Shown here in pieces: positions 7,492 to 15,175 of a stretch of 18,233 nt of DNA; position 1 is the first letter of the stretch; each line of letters begins with the position of its first letter. Both the position numbers and the translations under genes were made by a program. Origin of the DNA: CAYFSS01 sp964345975 (GTDB taxonomy: Bacteria > Bacillota > Clostridia > Saccharofermentanales > Fastidiosipilaceae); NCBI GenBank assembly GCA_964345975.1, contig CAYFSS010000029.1, positions 1 to 18,233 on the forward strand, given 5' to 3'. The notes beneath the pieces were generated by a model. That model ran no database searches and had not been told where the DNA came from. It saw only the letters and a list, made by a program, of their open reading frames with translations.

Positions 7492-8415
7492 CTAACGCTT
7501 GAGTTTGCGGAACGACGCGCGCAGATAGGGCGACGCTAGGATGAGGACAGCTAAAGCCATGAGGACAGAACCGGCAGAGGCATATCCTATCCGAAACTGA
7601 TCGATTCCCGTTTGATAGATGTACATGGTGATCGTCTTCGTGCTATCGGCCGGACCGCCACGAGTGAGGATGTTGACCTTATCAAAGAGCCGAAAAGCAT
7701 CGATGATCCGCAGCAGAACAACCACACCGAGCGTACTCAGTAGCTGTGGAAAGATGATGTAACGGAAGGTTTGAAAGCTATTAGCCCCGTCGATCGAAGC
7801 AGCCTCTTTCATCTCATCCGGGATCGTGCGAAGCCCAACATACATGAGGAGGAAGACCATCGGCATATATTGCCAGACATCGACCCAAACGATCGCATAG
7901 AAGGCAACACGAACATCCTGGAGCCAATTCACCGGCGCGATCCCAAAGACCTCGAGCAAGCGATTCAAAACACCATAGGCATTACTGAACATCGTTTGCC
8001 AAACCATCGTGACCGTGACCGGTGGACAGAGCATCGGCAAGAGGAGGATGACACGCATTGTGGACTGGCCGAAGCGAAGAGAATTGACGAAGAGCGCCAA
8101 AGCATAGCCAAGGACAGTCTCCAGGACTACCGCCAGGAAGGTGAAGTAGAGCGTCGTGGTCAGGGCTTGACGAAACTTGCCGTCCTGTAAGATCGTAGCG
8201 TAGTTCTTGAGGCCGACGAAATCTGCCCCCCGATTGAAGTTCAGTAAATCCAAGTTCGTCATCGATGTATAGATGACATAGACGAACGGGACGAAGCTGA
8301 AAGCAATCAGGATAAGGGCACCGGGTGAGGTCATGAGCTGAGCAAAGGCAGCATGCCCGGTTCGAGCACGCCGCTTTCTCAAGCTTGCCTTCTTTGAGGT
8401 TACTTGATTCGTCAT
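7492..8415 (-). CDS. Sugar ABC transporter permease, MalF/UgpA type (CUT1)
   Basis: One of the two membrane subunits of a CUT1 carbohydrate importer, 307 residues with six predicted membrane segments after a basic N-terminal tail. The cytoplasmic EAA loop that docks the ATPase is EAASIDGANSFQTFRYIIFP (about 204-223). ATG 8415 lies 3 bases after the stop of the binding-protein gene, without a clear ribosome site of its own, which suggests translational coupling. No ATPase gene is in the cluster. This is common for CUT1 systems that share an MsmX-like ATPase encoded elsewhere. Confidence 0.92.
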   Translation of the reverse strand: MTNQVTSKKASLRKRRARTGHAAFAQLMTSPGALILIAFSFVPFVYVIYTSMTNLDLLNFNRGADFVGLKNYATILQDGKFRQALTTTLYFTFLAVVLETVLGYALALFVNSLRFGQSTMRVILLLPMLCPPVTVTMVWQTMFSNAYGVLNRLLEVFGIAPVNWLQDVRVAFYAIVWVDVWQYMPMVFLLMYVGLRTIPDEMKEAASIDGANSFQTFRYIIFPQLLSTLGVVVLLRIIDAFRLFDKVNILTRGGPADSTKTITMYIYQTGIDQFRIGYASAGSVLMALAVLILASPYLRASFRKLKR

Positions 8416-8418
8416 AAG

Positions 8419-9633
8419 TTAGTTAGCAATCGCAGCATTCATCGAATCTACAGCAGCATCCAGAGCTTCTTGAACGGTCTTGGTGCCGACAACAGCTGCT
8501 GAAAGCTCGGATCCGAGGGCTTCTTCAGCGGCAGACCACTTGCTGTGACGAGGCCGAACAACCCCCAGTTCCATGCCTTCCATGATGGTTGGGAAATAGG
8601 GATATTGAGCAACGAGTTCTTCATCTGTGAGGACAGCCTTACGGGTTGGGACACCTCCGACCAAAGCGCCGGCCTTCTGGGCGTCTTCCGACGTAATGAA
8701 CTCAAGGAATTGAACGGCAATTTCAGGGTTCGTGCTGTTGGCTGTGACACCCATCATCCAGTTACCGATCATGCCGGAAGGATTGACATCGCTGTCTGCA
8801 TCGACTTGGGATGGGATAACGCCATAAGCAGCGCTTGCTTCTTCACCGGAGACGTACCAACTTGGCCAGCCTAGAGACATACCGGCTTGACCTTCAGTAA
8901 CGGCAGCAACGAGATCGTTCTTCTCATAGTTTGCGCCGCTTTCGAGGAGCTTGAGGTAGAGCTCGAGAGAGGCGATACCCGCTTCAGAATTAACTTGAGC
9001 TTCCCATTCTTCGTTGAAGACTTCGCCACCGTGCGCCCAGAAAATGGGAAGCCAGTCGGAGACGATCGGGTTCCCTTGTTGACCACGGATGACGTAACCA
9101 AGCGTATCTTCAGCTTTGAGACCTTCAGCAACTTCGAGGACTTGCGTCCAGGACGTAGGAAGTTCAGCTACGAGATCGCTGTTATAGAAGAAGAGCATGA
9201 CGTTGCCGGAGAACGGCATCGCATAGAGATCGCCTTCTGCATACGGGACACGGCCAACATCGGTGGAAGTCTTGACAAAATCTTCGTCCGGCTCAAGGCC
9301 TGCTTCGGTGAGGTTGAGCAGGACACCGGCTTCGGTCATTTCAGGCATCCAAGGATCATCGAGCATAACGAGGTCGATGCCACCTTCAGCCTTGATACTG
9401 TCCAATTGGATTTGCTGTTTGAGATCGGCTGACTCGTAACCTGCGACCTCAATGATCACATTGTTTGCTTCTTCGAATTCGCCTTTAACTGCATTGATTG
9501 CATCAACGTGTGAACCACCACGAGCAGCAATCACGAGTGTCTTGGTTTCTTCAGCCTTCAACTCAACGCCAAGTCCCCCCAAGAGACCTAGAGTCAAGGC
9601 GAATGTCAAAACCATCGCCATCCATCGCTTCAT
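8419..9633 (-). CDS. Extracellular solute-binding protein, family 1 (sugar)
   Basis: Captures the sugar outside the membrane and delivers it to the two permeases. It has 404 residues, typical of family 1. The signal peptide is MKRW plus a hydrophobic core to about 22, cut probably after LKA (27). The mature part has DLVMLDDPWMPEM, YAMPFSGNVMLFFYNSDL and a C-terminal RPRHSKWS region usual for this fold. GAAGG lies 6 bases before ATG. There is no cysteine in the signal region, unlike most Gram-positive binding proteins, so it is not a lipoprotein as written. The substrate is unknown. It lies between the two permease genes, 105 bases downstream of the MalG-type gene. Confidence 0.92.
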   Translation of the reverse strand: MKRWMAMVLTFALTLGLLGGLGVELKAEETKTLVIAARGGSHVDAINAVKGEFEEANNVIIEVAGYESADLKQQIQLDSIKAEGGIDLVMLDDPWMPEMTEAGVLLNLTEAGLEPDEDFVKTSTDVGRVPYAEGDLYAMPFSGNVMLFFYNSDLVAELPTSWTQVLEVAEGLKAEDTLGYVIRGQQGNPIVSDWLPIFWAHGGEVFNEEWEAQVNSEAGIASLELYLKLLESGANYEKNDLVAAVTEGQAGMSLGWPSWYVSGEEASAAYGVIPSQVDADSDVNPSGMIGNWMMGVTANSTNPEIAVQFLEFITSEDAQKAGALVGGVPTRKAVLTDEELVAQYPYFPTIMEGMELGVVRPRHSKWSAAEEALGSELSAAVVGTKTVQEALDAAVDSMNAAIAN

Positions 9634-9699
9634 ACCATACCTTCTTTCTCGTCGACTTCATCGACTCCTAAGGACCCAATTCTATGTATCAAACCTCTT

Positions 9700-9716
9700 T
9701 CGGCTCATATTGCCGA
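9700..9716. repeat. Small hairpin between permease and binding-protein genes
   Basis: TCGGC and GCCGA pair over a 7-base loop in the 105-base space between the MalG-type gene and the binding-protein gene; a second small inverted repeat, GTCGA/TCGAC, lies at 9651-9665. Such spacers often tune the higher level of binding protein through processing or partial termination. These elements are weak. Confidence 0.3.
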
Positions 9717-9738
9717 CATTCGGCTTATTACCTTCTCT

Positions 9739-10581
9739 TCAACCTTTGACGGCTGAACCTGCTAAACCCTCGATCAAATAGCGTTGCGCAAACATCACAA
9801 AAAGCACCACAGGTATCGTCGATATGACCCCGCCTGCCCCAAGGACTCCCCACTGCGTCAACTCTTGTTCACTGTTCATGGTTGCAAGCGTGAGCGGCAC
9901 CGTGAAATTCCGCGGCGACTGGATGAAAATAACGCTATACAAGTAGTCATTCCACGACGCCATAAATGAGAGCATCGCTACAGCTGCGATCGAAGGTAGA
10001 ATTTGCGGGATAACCATCTGCACAAAAATCTGCCACTCACTAGCTCCATCGATCCTCGAAGCCTCTTCGATGGAAACCGGGATCTGTTCAACTGACGTCA
10101 TGAGAAACCAAATGATGAGCGGCATATTCAAGATGAGGTGCGCAGAAATGACAGTCCCCAAGGAGCCGCTGAACCCGAAACGGTTAAACAAGAAATACAG
10201 GGGGATCGCAAAGGCAATCGGCGGCATGAGCCTTGTGAGCAGCACCCAGAAGAAATAAACCTTGCGCTGAGGAAAGAAAAAGTGTTGACGCATCAAGACG
10301 TAGGATGCGGCAACACCGGATAACAAAGAAATGATCACTGAGATGACTGTAATGATCAGAGAATTTTTCAGAGACGTCAGGAAGTCGAAGCGAGAAAAGA
10401 GATCTTGGAAGTGGTTCGTGGTGAAGGTCTGAGGTATGAGGGCAAGTCCTTCGCGTAATTCTTCAGAGCCACGAATGGAGAGACTGAAGAGCCAATAGAT
10501 CGGAAAGATCGTCCAAAAGAGGATGAAGACGAGCAGTAATATGCGTAGAACACGGTATAGAATTCGTTTTGGCTCTTCCAA
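9739..10581 (-). CDS. Sugar ABC transporter permease, MalG type (CUT1), TTG start
   Basis: The second membrane subunit of the importer. From the chosen start it has 280 residues and six predicted membrane segments, with the EAA loop EEASRIDGASEWQIFVQMVI (about 171-190) and the usual MalG ending (LIEGLAGSAVKG). The start TTG 10581 has GGAGG 7 bases upstream and gives EEPKRILYRVLRILLLVF, a normal MalG N-terminus. A frame from ATG 10659 adds 26 hydrophilic residues and has no ribosome site. It is the first gene of the cluster. The promoter is not evident in the 306 bases between it and the divergent SPFH gene. Confidence 0.9.
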   Translation of the reverse strand: MEEPKRILYRVLRILLLVFILFWTIFPIYWLFSLSIRGSEELREGLALIPQTFTTNHFQDLFSRFDFLTSLKNSLIITVISVIISLLSGVAASYVLMRQHFFFPQRKVYFFWVLLTRLMPPIAFAIPLYFLFNRFGFSGSLGTVISAHLILNMPLIIWFLMTSVEQIPVSIEEASRIDGASEWQIFVQMVIPQILPSIAAVAMLSFMASWNDYLYSVIFIQSPRNFTVPLTLATMNSEQELTQWGVLGAGGVISTIPVVLFVMFAQRYLIEGLAGSAVKG

Positions 10582-10887
10582 GGAAATTCCTCCGACAAAA
10601 TGTAAAGGACTAGGGTCGCTATCCTTTACCATTTTAGGCTTCATTAGGCAATTTGTCATTCAATACCCAATATTTATAAGCTTCTCTTGACATTGTTGAT
10701 CTTCATATCCACAAATTGGCTAGATACCTTCAACGGAAACCCTAGACCAAGAGACTCATGGCGTCTTTCCTAACCCTATTGCTAAAAATTAATCGAATTT
10801 GAATGCTTTGCCCGAACCTATCCTTTAAACTTGAGGGGCAATAGATCAATGCTGTTCGCAGCGAGCGAACATTGAAGGGAGAACCCT
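10582..10887. other. 306-base divergent promoter region
   Basis: This lies between the sugar importer (minus) and the SPFH gene (plus) and must hold the promoters of both. Candidate boxes are poor: TTGAAT with 19 bases to TTTAAA on the plus strand near 10800-10830, and a TATAAA on the minus strand near 10675. The clearest element is the hairpin at 10846-10875. No small gene is convincing. Confidence 0.5.
10846..10875 (+). promoter_or_regulatory. Hairpin just before the SPFH ribosome site
   Basis: GTTCGC (10854-10859) and GCGAAC (10865-10870) pair over the loop AGCGA. TCAAT (10846-10850) and ATTGA (10871-10875) extend the stem with a 3-base bulge on one side. The ribosome site AGGGAG follows at once. 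It may be an operator or a leader hairpin that affects translation. Confidence 0.45.
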
Positions 10888-11886
10888 ATGGTTCAAGAGA
10901 AATTTATCAAGGGAAAAGCCGGCCTGCCCATCCTCATCTTGCTCATCATAGTCTTGGCCTTATCCATCGCAGCCTTTGCCTTGGGGCTCTACTTTGAAAT
11001 GTACTGGCTCATCCCCCCAGCCGTCATCGCTTTCTTTCTCTTCTTTGTTTTCATAGCAGGACTGAAGAGCCTTCGCGCCAACGAAGCGCGAGTTCTCACC
11101 CTCTTCGGTGACTATTATGGGACGCTCAAGGGGCCCGGTTTCTTCTACGTTCATCCCTTCAGCCTCAGCTACAATCCGGCGGCCGGAACCAAATTCCGTA
11201 GTCGCGATGTCAGCAGCGGCAAGGGTAAAGACGAAGAGGTAAACATCGAAGTCGTCAGCAAGATCATCTCGCTGAAACTCATGACCCTCGATAACAACTT
11301 ACAGAAAGTCAATGACCTTCTGGGAAATCCCATCGAAGTCCGCATCTCCGTCATCTGGCGCGTCATCGATACGGCCAAAGCCGTCTACAACGTCGACAAC
11401 TACTTGGAGTATCTTTCTATCCAAAGTGACAGCGCCTTACGTGACGTCGTCCGCAAGTATCCTTATGACGTCGCTCCGGGGATCGATACCGACGGCGACG
11501 GTGAACCGGATGAAGGGAGCCTTCGTGGTTCCTCTACCGAAGTCGCATCACGCATCAAGTCCCTGATTCAAGAACGTGTGGAAGAAGCCGGAATTGAAAT
11601 TGTCGATGCCCGCATCACCCACCTCAACTATGCCCCTGAAATTGCCCGCGTCATGCTACAGCGTCAACAAGCCGGAGCCGTCGTTGATGCCAGACGAACT
11701 ATCGTCGACGGAGCCGTTGGGATGACTGAAATGGCCCTCCAATACCTGGAATCCCAGGGCAATATTCAATTCACGGAGTCTGAGAAGGCAAGACTTGCAA
11801 CCAATCTCTTGGTAGTACTCTCCGGGAATCGAGATATCCAGCCAACCGTAAGTATGGGCGCTCCGGATTATCCGGGGGAAGCTTAG
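10888..11886 (+). CDS. SPFH/band-7 domain membrane protein
   Basis: A stomatin/flotillin-like membrane organiser, 332 residues. Two membrane segments (about 12-32 and 38-58) anchor the N-terminus. The SPFH domain follows from about 62, with RANEARVLTLFGDYYGT and GPGFFYVHPF, then VISVIWRV-type strands and the conserved late part VEEAGIEIVDARITHL (228-243) and MLQRQQAGAVVDARR. The C-terminus lacks the NfeD-linked or long coiled-coil tail of flotillins. Between KYPYD (190-194) and SLRGS (211-215) lies an acidic insert with DTDGDGEPDEG, like a calcium-binding loop. The ribosome site AGGGAG is at normal spacing. No NfeD partner is nearby. The function in bacteria is poorly defined. Confidence 0.9.
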   Translation: MVQEKFIKGKAGLPILILLIIVLALSIAAFALGLYFEMYWLIPPAVIAFFLFFVFIAGLKSLRANEARVLTLFGDYYGTLKGPGFFYVHPFSLSYNPAAGTKFRSRDVSSGKGKDEEVNIEVVSKIISLKLMTLDNNLQKVNDLLGNPIEVRISVIWRVIDTAKAVYNVDNYLEYLSIQSDSALRDVVRKYPYDVAPGIDTDGDGEPDEGSLRGSSTEVASRIKSLIQERVEEAGIEIVDARITHLNYAPEIARVMLQRQQAGAVVDARRTIVDGAVGMTEMALQYLESQGNIQFTESEKARLATNLLVVLSGNRDIQPTVSMGAPDYPGEA

Positions 11887-11905
11887 CTAGGACAAAACCA
11901 TGGCA

Positions 11906-11943
11906 AAGAGCCCGAGCAGCCTTAGAAGGTCGCTTGGGCTCTT
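11906..11943. terminator. Bidirectional terminator between SPFH and GNAT genes
   Basis: AAGAGCCCGAGC (11906-11917) pairs with GCTTGGGCTCTT (11932-11943), giving 12 pairs with one G-U and a 14-base loop. The T-rich tails are modest (CTTCTTG on plus; TTTGCC, then TTTTG farther on, on minus). It sits between two convergent genes. Confidence 0.75.
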
Positions 11944-11973
11944 CTTGAATTATGATCATCGCGTTCGACTTTA

Positions 11974-12591
11974 CTACGCTTCACCGTCTAGAAAAGGCTG
12001 CAATGCCTCATTTTGCGGTCGCATCAATGCATGCTTATAGATTTCCCGGTAGATCGTGCGAGCAGTTTCATCGGCGTCCAGACTTAAGTCTGTACTTAGG
12101 AGCCACATCGGGAGGGGCTTTTCGTTGGCACGGACAGCAGGCATCACGTAATCATCTTTCAGGGTTTGAAAGCCTAATTTCTCATAGAACTTGTGACGCT
12201 TAACTTGTTGTTCCGACTCGGGGATCTCGATCTCGGCCACCACTGTACGGTGCAGATCTTTGAGCGACTCTATCCAACGGGAGCCGTAGTTCTTGCCGCG
12301 GAACTCGGGCACGAAAGCCAGGTATTCGATGAAGTAGAAGTCATAGAGAGACCAGCCGATGGAGATGCCGACGGGCTTTTGATTGTTGTGATAGAAGAGC
12401 ATGGCATCGCAGTGAGGTTCCCGAAAACGCGCTTCGAGAGCTGCTTGCGAAGGGAGCTCGCGGAGAGGAAAGGCATCTGTGAGGAGCCGATGCGCCAAGG
12501 GAAACGTCTTGGAGCTGATGGAGCGAGCGGTGAGAAGTGTGGACTTAGGTGAATTATTTTGCAAAAGGAGCCATCCCTGTGTTGATACCAT
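11974..12591 (-). CDS. GNAT-family acetyltransferase
   Basis: A predicted acetyl-CoA-dependent N-acetyltransferase, 205 residues if started at ATG 12591. The acetyl-CoA motif A is FVPEFRGKNYGSRWIE (93-108, RGKNYG as the pyrophosphate loop), after the strand YFIEYLAF. EIEIPE (120-125) and RHKFYEKLGFQ (132-142) match motif B. The ATG start overlaps the end of the DUF308 gene by 38 bases and has no clear ribosome site; TTG 12564 is an alternative that lies close to the DUF308 stop. Either way the two genes are coupled. The substrate is unknown. Confidence 0.83.
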   Translation of the reverse strand: MVSTQGWLLLQNNSPKSTLLTARSISSKTFPLAHRLLTDAFPLRELPSQAALEARFREPHCDAMLFYHNNQKPVGISIGWSLYDFYFIEYLAFVPEFRGKNYGSRWIESLKDLHRTVVAEIEIPESEQQVKRHKFYEKLGFQTLKDDYVMPAVRANEKPLPMWLLSTDLSLDADETARTIYREIYKHALMRPQNEALQPFLDGEA

Positions 12592-13213
12592 CAGCCATGA
12601 GCGCTACGCCAACGACGATGTAGGTGGGTAAGATCGCAGGGTCACCACCAAAGAGCAAGAGGAGGGCAGCACCAAAGAGGATGAACGAGAGAAAGAGGAA
12701 AACCAGGGCAAGCTTGCTCTTCTTACGCACGCCATAGATGAACGCAAAGATGGCATCGGCCAGGAAATAAAAGGAAATGAAGTACGTGACCAAGATGGTG
12801 GTGAAATCGAGCCGCGTGAGGAAGAGCACGCCGAGGAGAATGAGAATGATGCCGAAAGCCAACTGGCTCGAATCCATCCAGATTGAATCTTCGTGCACAA
12901 CTGCCGTTTGTGTCGTGGTCTCTTGCGAAGCCCCGCTTGCATAGGCTGCGTTCTCTGCGTTTGCTTGACCCTTCACACCCTGATTCACGGGAACCTTCTC
13001 GACAAGGACCCTTTGCTTGGACCGGCGCCTCTTTTGGACGAAGTGAATCACAATGGAGATGAGACCGCGCAAGATGAGGAGCCCGGCAATGAGATAAGTG
13101 ATGGCGAGCATGGTCATCTCAGGTTGAAGCACGGTATAAACACCACTAAGAAAGAAAATAATCCCTAGAATGATAGCGACAGGTTTGTCACGACGAAGCG
13201 TAAATTGGAGCAT
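12554..13213 (-). CDS. DUF308 (HdeD-like) multi-pass membrane protein
   Basis: 219 residues with three repeats of a two-segment unit: about 11-56, 118-160 and 168-212. Each has the pattern of a helix, a short turn with Pro/Asp, then a helix ending near an Arg/Ala-Asp-Gly (LLILRG, FLADAI, LMADGI). This is the HdeD/DUF308 fold, linked to acid resistance in Escherichia coli but of unknown job elsewhere. A long soluble loop (60-115), basic then rich in Ala/Thr/Gln, separates repeats one and two. I start at ATG 13213 with AAGGAGG close upstream; a frame from 13276 lacks one. The gene overlaps the GNAT gene. Confidence 0.83.
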   Translation of the reverse strand: MLQFTLRRDKPVAIILGIIFFLSGVYTVLQPEMTMLAITYLIAGLLILRGLISIVIHFVQKRRRSKQRVLVEKVPVNQGVKGQANAENAAYASGASQETTTQTAVVHEDSIWMDSSQLAFGIILILLGVLFLTRLDFTTILVTYFISFYFLADAIFAFIYGVRKKSKLALVFLFLSFILFGAALLLLFGGDPAILPTYIVVGVALMADGINTGMAPFAK

Positions 13214-13310
13214 AAAGGACCTCCTTGGGTTGATTACGGAGCAAATATAACAAAATGTGATATTTTCAGGCCGCAAAGTCGCACATTATCTAATATATCA
13301 GAATGCTTTC

Positions 13311-13362
13311 TGCGCAAACTTTTGTATGGTTCAATCATTATAGTTATTCTTTGCGCAAACTT
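13311..13362 (+). promoter_or_regulatory. Paired 11-bp operator-like sites before the isomerase gene
   Basis: TGCGCAAACTT occurs at 13311-13321 and again, identically, at 13352-13362. The second copy lies in the palindrome TTTGCGCAAA (13350-13359). Their starts are 41 bases apart, about four helical turns, so one protein could bind both on the same face and loop the DNA. A TATAGT at 13339-13344 lies between them. Confidence 0.5.
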
Positions 13363-13371
13363 GCAGTGAAG

Positions 13372-13404
13372 CTGCTTCTTTCTAGGAATAATATGAAGAA
13401 GCAG
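13372..13404 (+). promoter_or_regulatory. 9-bp inverted repeat in the isomerase leader
   Basis: CTGCTTCTT (13372-13380) and AAGAAGCAG (13396-13404) are exact inverted copies around a 15-base centre containing TAATAT, a -10-like box. It ends 20 bases before the start codon. It could be an operator across the promoter or an RNA hairpin before the ribosome site. Confidence 0.45.
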
Positions 13405-13424
13405 ATAAAGAAAAGGAGAAAAAG

Positions 13425-14312
13425 ATGAAGTTTGGAGTCTACACAGTATGTATGCCGGAGTACGACATCGAAGCCTCGATCCGCCTCTTAGCCGAACTTG
13501 GTTACGACGGCATCGAGTTCCGGGTCGGAAACCTGACAGAAGAAACGGCGGAAGGTCTCGCCACGCACGAGCCCTCCCATGAGCACTATCCCAGCCGCTA
13601 CTGGGGTCTCAACAAGAGCACTTTAGATGTCACTCGGCTTCTCGAAGATACGCTTCGGGCGAAAGAGATCTGCGATGAAGTAGGGCTTGAGATCTGGGGT
13701 CTAGCAGGTTATACCTCCCTCGACAATCTCGAAGAGCTCGGGGCAACGTTCGAGGCGGCAGATGCGGTTGGCGCTAAGTTCATCCGCGCCGGTCGGGAAT
13801 CGTTTAGGCCGGAATCCTCGGATTTGCGTTATGACGAGGCTTTTGAAAAGTTTAGGGAACAGCTCAAAACCGTTGAATCCATGGCGCGAGAGTATAAGAT
13901 CAAGGCCGTTGTCGAACTTCATCACGACTCCTTGGTCCCCAGTGCAAGTGCTGCACGTCGTGCACTCGAAGGCCTCGATCCGGAATACGTCGGCATTATC
14001 TTCGATCCCGGCAATATGGTCTTCGAAGGCTATGAGCGCTATCTCAATGGGCTCGAACTTCTCGGTGAATACGTCGCTCATGTCCACGTGAAGAATGCTG
14101 CTCTCGAACCGGGCGAGCGCGATGGCAACGGAGTCCTCCAATATATTAGGACACAAAAGCCCCTCCCCGACGGTGCTGTCAATTTCACCGGCTTGTTCGA
14201 GGATCTGCGTACCTTCGGCTATGACGGAACGATTAGCGTGGAAGACTTCTCCAACGAAAGTCCTACCCGCGAGAAGCTCGAATCCAATCTGGCCTTCTTG
14301 AAGAAGCTCTAG
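13425..14312 (+). CDS. Sugar phosphate isomerase/epimerase family TIM-barrel protein
   Basis: A xylose-isomerase-like TIM barrel (AP endonuclease 2 superfamily) that probably isomerises or epimerises a sugar, inosose or similar compound in the cytosol; 295 residues, the usual size. Likely metal ligands are E164 in VVELHHD, D194 in IIFDPGNM, H219/H221 in AHVHVKN and E273 in ISVEDF. The N-terminus MKFGVYTVC and LAELGYDGIEFR are typical. AAGGAG lies about 6 bases before ATG. The DNA glycosylase gene starts 19 bases after its stop, so they may share a transcript. Which sugar is used cannot be told. Confidence 0.9.
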   Translation: MKFGVYTVCMPEYDIEASIRLLAELGYDGIEFRVGNLTEETAEGLATHEPSHEHYPSRYWGLNKSTLDVTRLLEDTLRAKEICDEVGLEIWGLAGYTSLDNLEELGATFEAADAVGAKFIRAGRESFRPESSDLRYDEAFEKFREQLKTVESMAREYKIKAVVELHHDSLVPSASAARRALEGLDPEYVGIIFDPGNMVFEGYERYLNGLELLGEYVAHVHVKNAALEPGERDGNGVLQYIRTQKPLPDGAVNFTGLFEDLRTFGYDGTISVEDFSNESPTREKLESNLAFLKKL

Positions 14313-14331
14313 GCACGATTCGTCATTCGTT

Positions 14332-14961
14332 ATGCCTTCACTGAAACGCCTCGACTCCCATGATTTCTATCAGCGAGATGCCCTGAGCCTGGCCGAAGCC
14401 GTCTTGGGTAAGGTCATCGTTCACCGCTTGGACGATGGGCATGAGCTTGTAGCTCGAATTGTCGAGTGCGAGGCGTATGCCGGTGAGATAGACAAAGCCA
14501 GTCATACTTATGGCGGGCGACGTACCGCACGGACGGAATTCTTGTATCGCCGTGCCGGGCATATCTATGTTTATCTCATCTACGGTCTCCATGAACTCTT
14601 GAACATTGTTGCCGGAGACGAATCCGGTGAAGGCGTCATGATCAGAGCTGTCGAGCCTATACAGGGCTTGGATAGGATGGGACAACTTCGGTTTGCAAAG
14701 AATTATGCTGATCTGTCCCCCTATCAGAAGAAGAATTTAAGCAATGGCCCGGGGAAACTAACTCGGGCTCTGGGCATAGACCTCTCACAAAACGGGCTCG
14801 ACCTTTTGGCCGACAAAAGTCCCCTGATCCTCTGCAGTGATGGGTATCGTGACTTTGAAACGGTACGGTCCAAGCGCATCGGGATCGATTATGCAGAGGA
14901 AGCAATCCACTTCCCTTATCGTTTCTATATTGCGGGGAATCCTCACGTATCAAAGGTGTGA
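14332..14961 (+). CDS. mpg: 3-methyladenine DNA glycosylase (AAG/MPG family)
   Basis: Removes alkylated purines such as 3-methyladenine and hypoxanthine from DNA by cutting the base-sugar bond. It has 209 residues, usual for the bacterial family. The active-site stretch VECEAYAGEIDKASHTYGG aligns without gaps with human AAG: E47, Y49 and H58 correspond to E125, Y127 and H136. GHIYVYLIYGLHELLNIV (77-94) and NGPGKLTRALGI (138-149) are the other hallmarks. It starts 19 bases after the isomerase gene with no clear ribosome site, so translation may depend on coupling. A repeat array begins 14 bases after its stop. Confidence 0.93.
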   Translation: MPSLKRLDSHDFYQRDALSLAEAVLGKVIVHRLDDGHELVARIVECEAYAGEIDKASHTYGGRRTARTEFLYRRAGHIYVYLIYGLHELLNIVAGDESGEGVMIRAVEPIQGLDRMGQLRFAKNYADLSPYQKKNLSNGPGKLTRALGIDLSQNGLDLLADKSPLILCSDGYRDFETVRSKRIGIDYAEEAIHFPYRFYIAGNPHVSKV

Positions 14962-14974
14962 TGAGATAGGCATG

Positions 14975-15175
14975 ACTTTGCCGGACACTGCCGGACTTTG
15001 CCGGATCTCGCCTGACTTCGNNNNNNNNNNNNNNNNNNNNNNNNNNNNNNNNNNNNNNNNNNNNNNNNNNNNNNNNNNNNNNNNNNNNNNNNNNNNNNNN
15101 NNNNNNNNNNNNNNNNNNNNGCCGGATCTCGCCTGACTTCGCCGGAGCCCGCTTGACTTCAGCTGATCTTTCATG
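14975..15175. repeat. 10-bp tandem repeat array broken by an assembly gap
   Basis: Left of the N run the 10-base units are ACTTTGCCGG, ACACTGCCGG, ACTTTGCCGG, ATCTCGCCTG, then ACTTCG. Right of it they go on as GCCGG, ATCTCGCCTG, ACTTCGCCGG, AGCCCGCTTG, ACTTCAGCTG, ATCTTTCATG, growing less regular. The consensus is about ACTTCGCCGG. A 10-base period does not keep a reading frame, so it is not a protein repeat. It occupies the space between the DNA glycosylase and flavodoxin genes. The true copy number is unknown because of the gap. Confidence 0.9.
15021..15120. other. Assembly gap of exactly 100 N inside a repeat array
   Basis: The 21 bases before the gap (15000-15020) and the 21 bases after it (15121-15141) are identical, GCCGGATCTCGCCTGACTTCG in both. 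The assembler probably failed in the repeat. The real sequence could be shorter than shown, even a direct overlap, or much longer. Confidence 0.97.

Noticed and set aside
8887..9432. 181-residue plus-strand open frame opposite the binding-protein gene
   Set aside because: It mirrors the coding strand of a well-supported gene, has no ribosome site and no recognisable domain; it arises from codon bias of the true gene.
13701..14156. 151-residue minus-strand frame inside the isomerase gene
   Set aside because: Shadow of a strongly supported TIM-barrel gene, with no start signal of its own.
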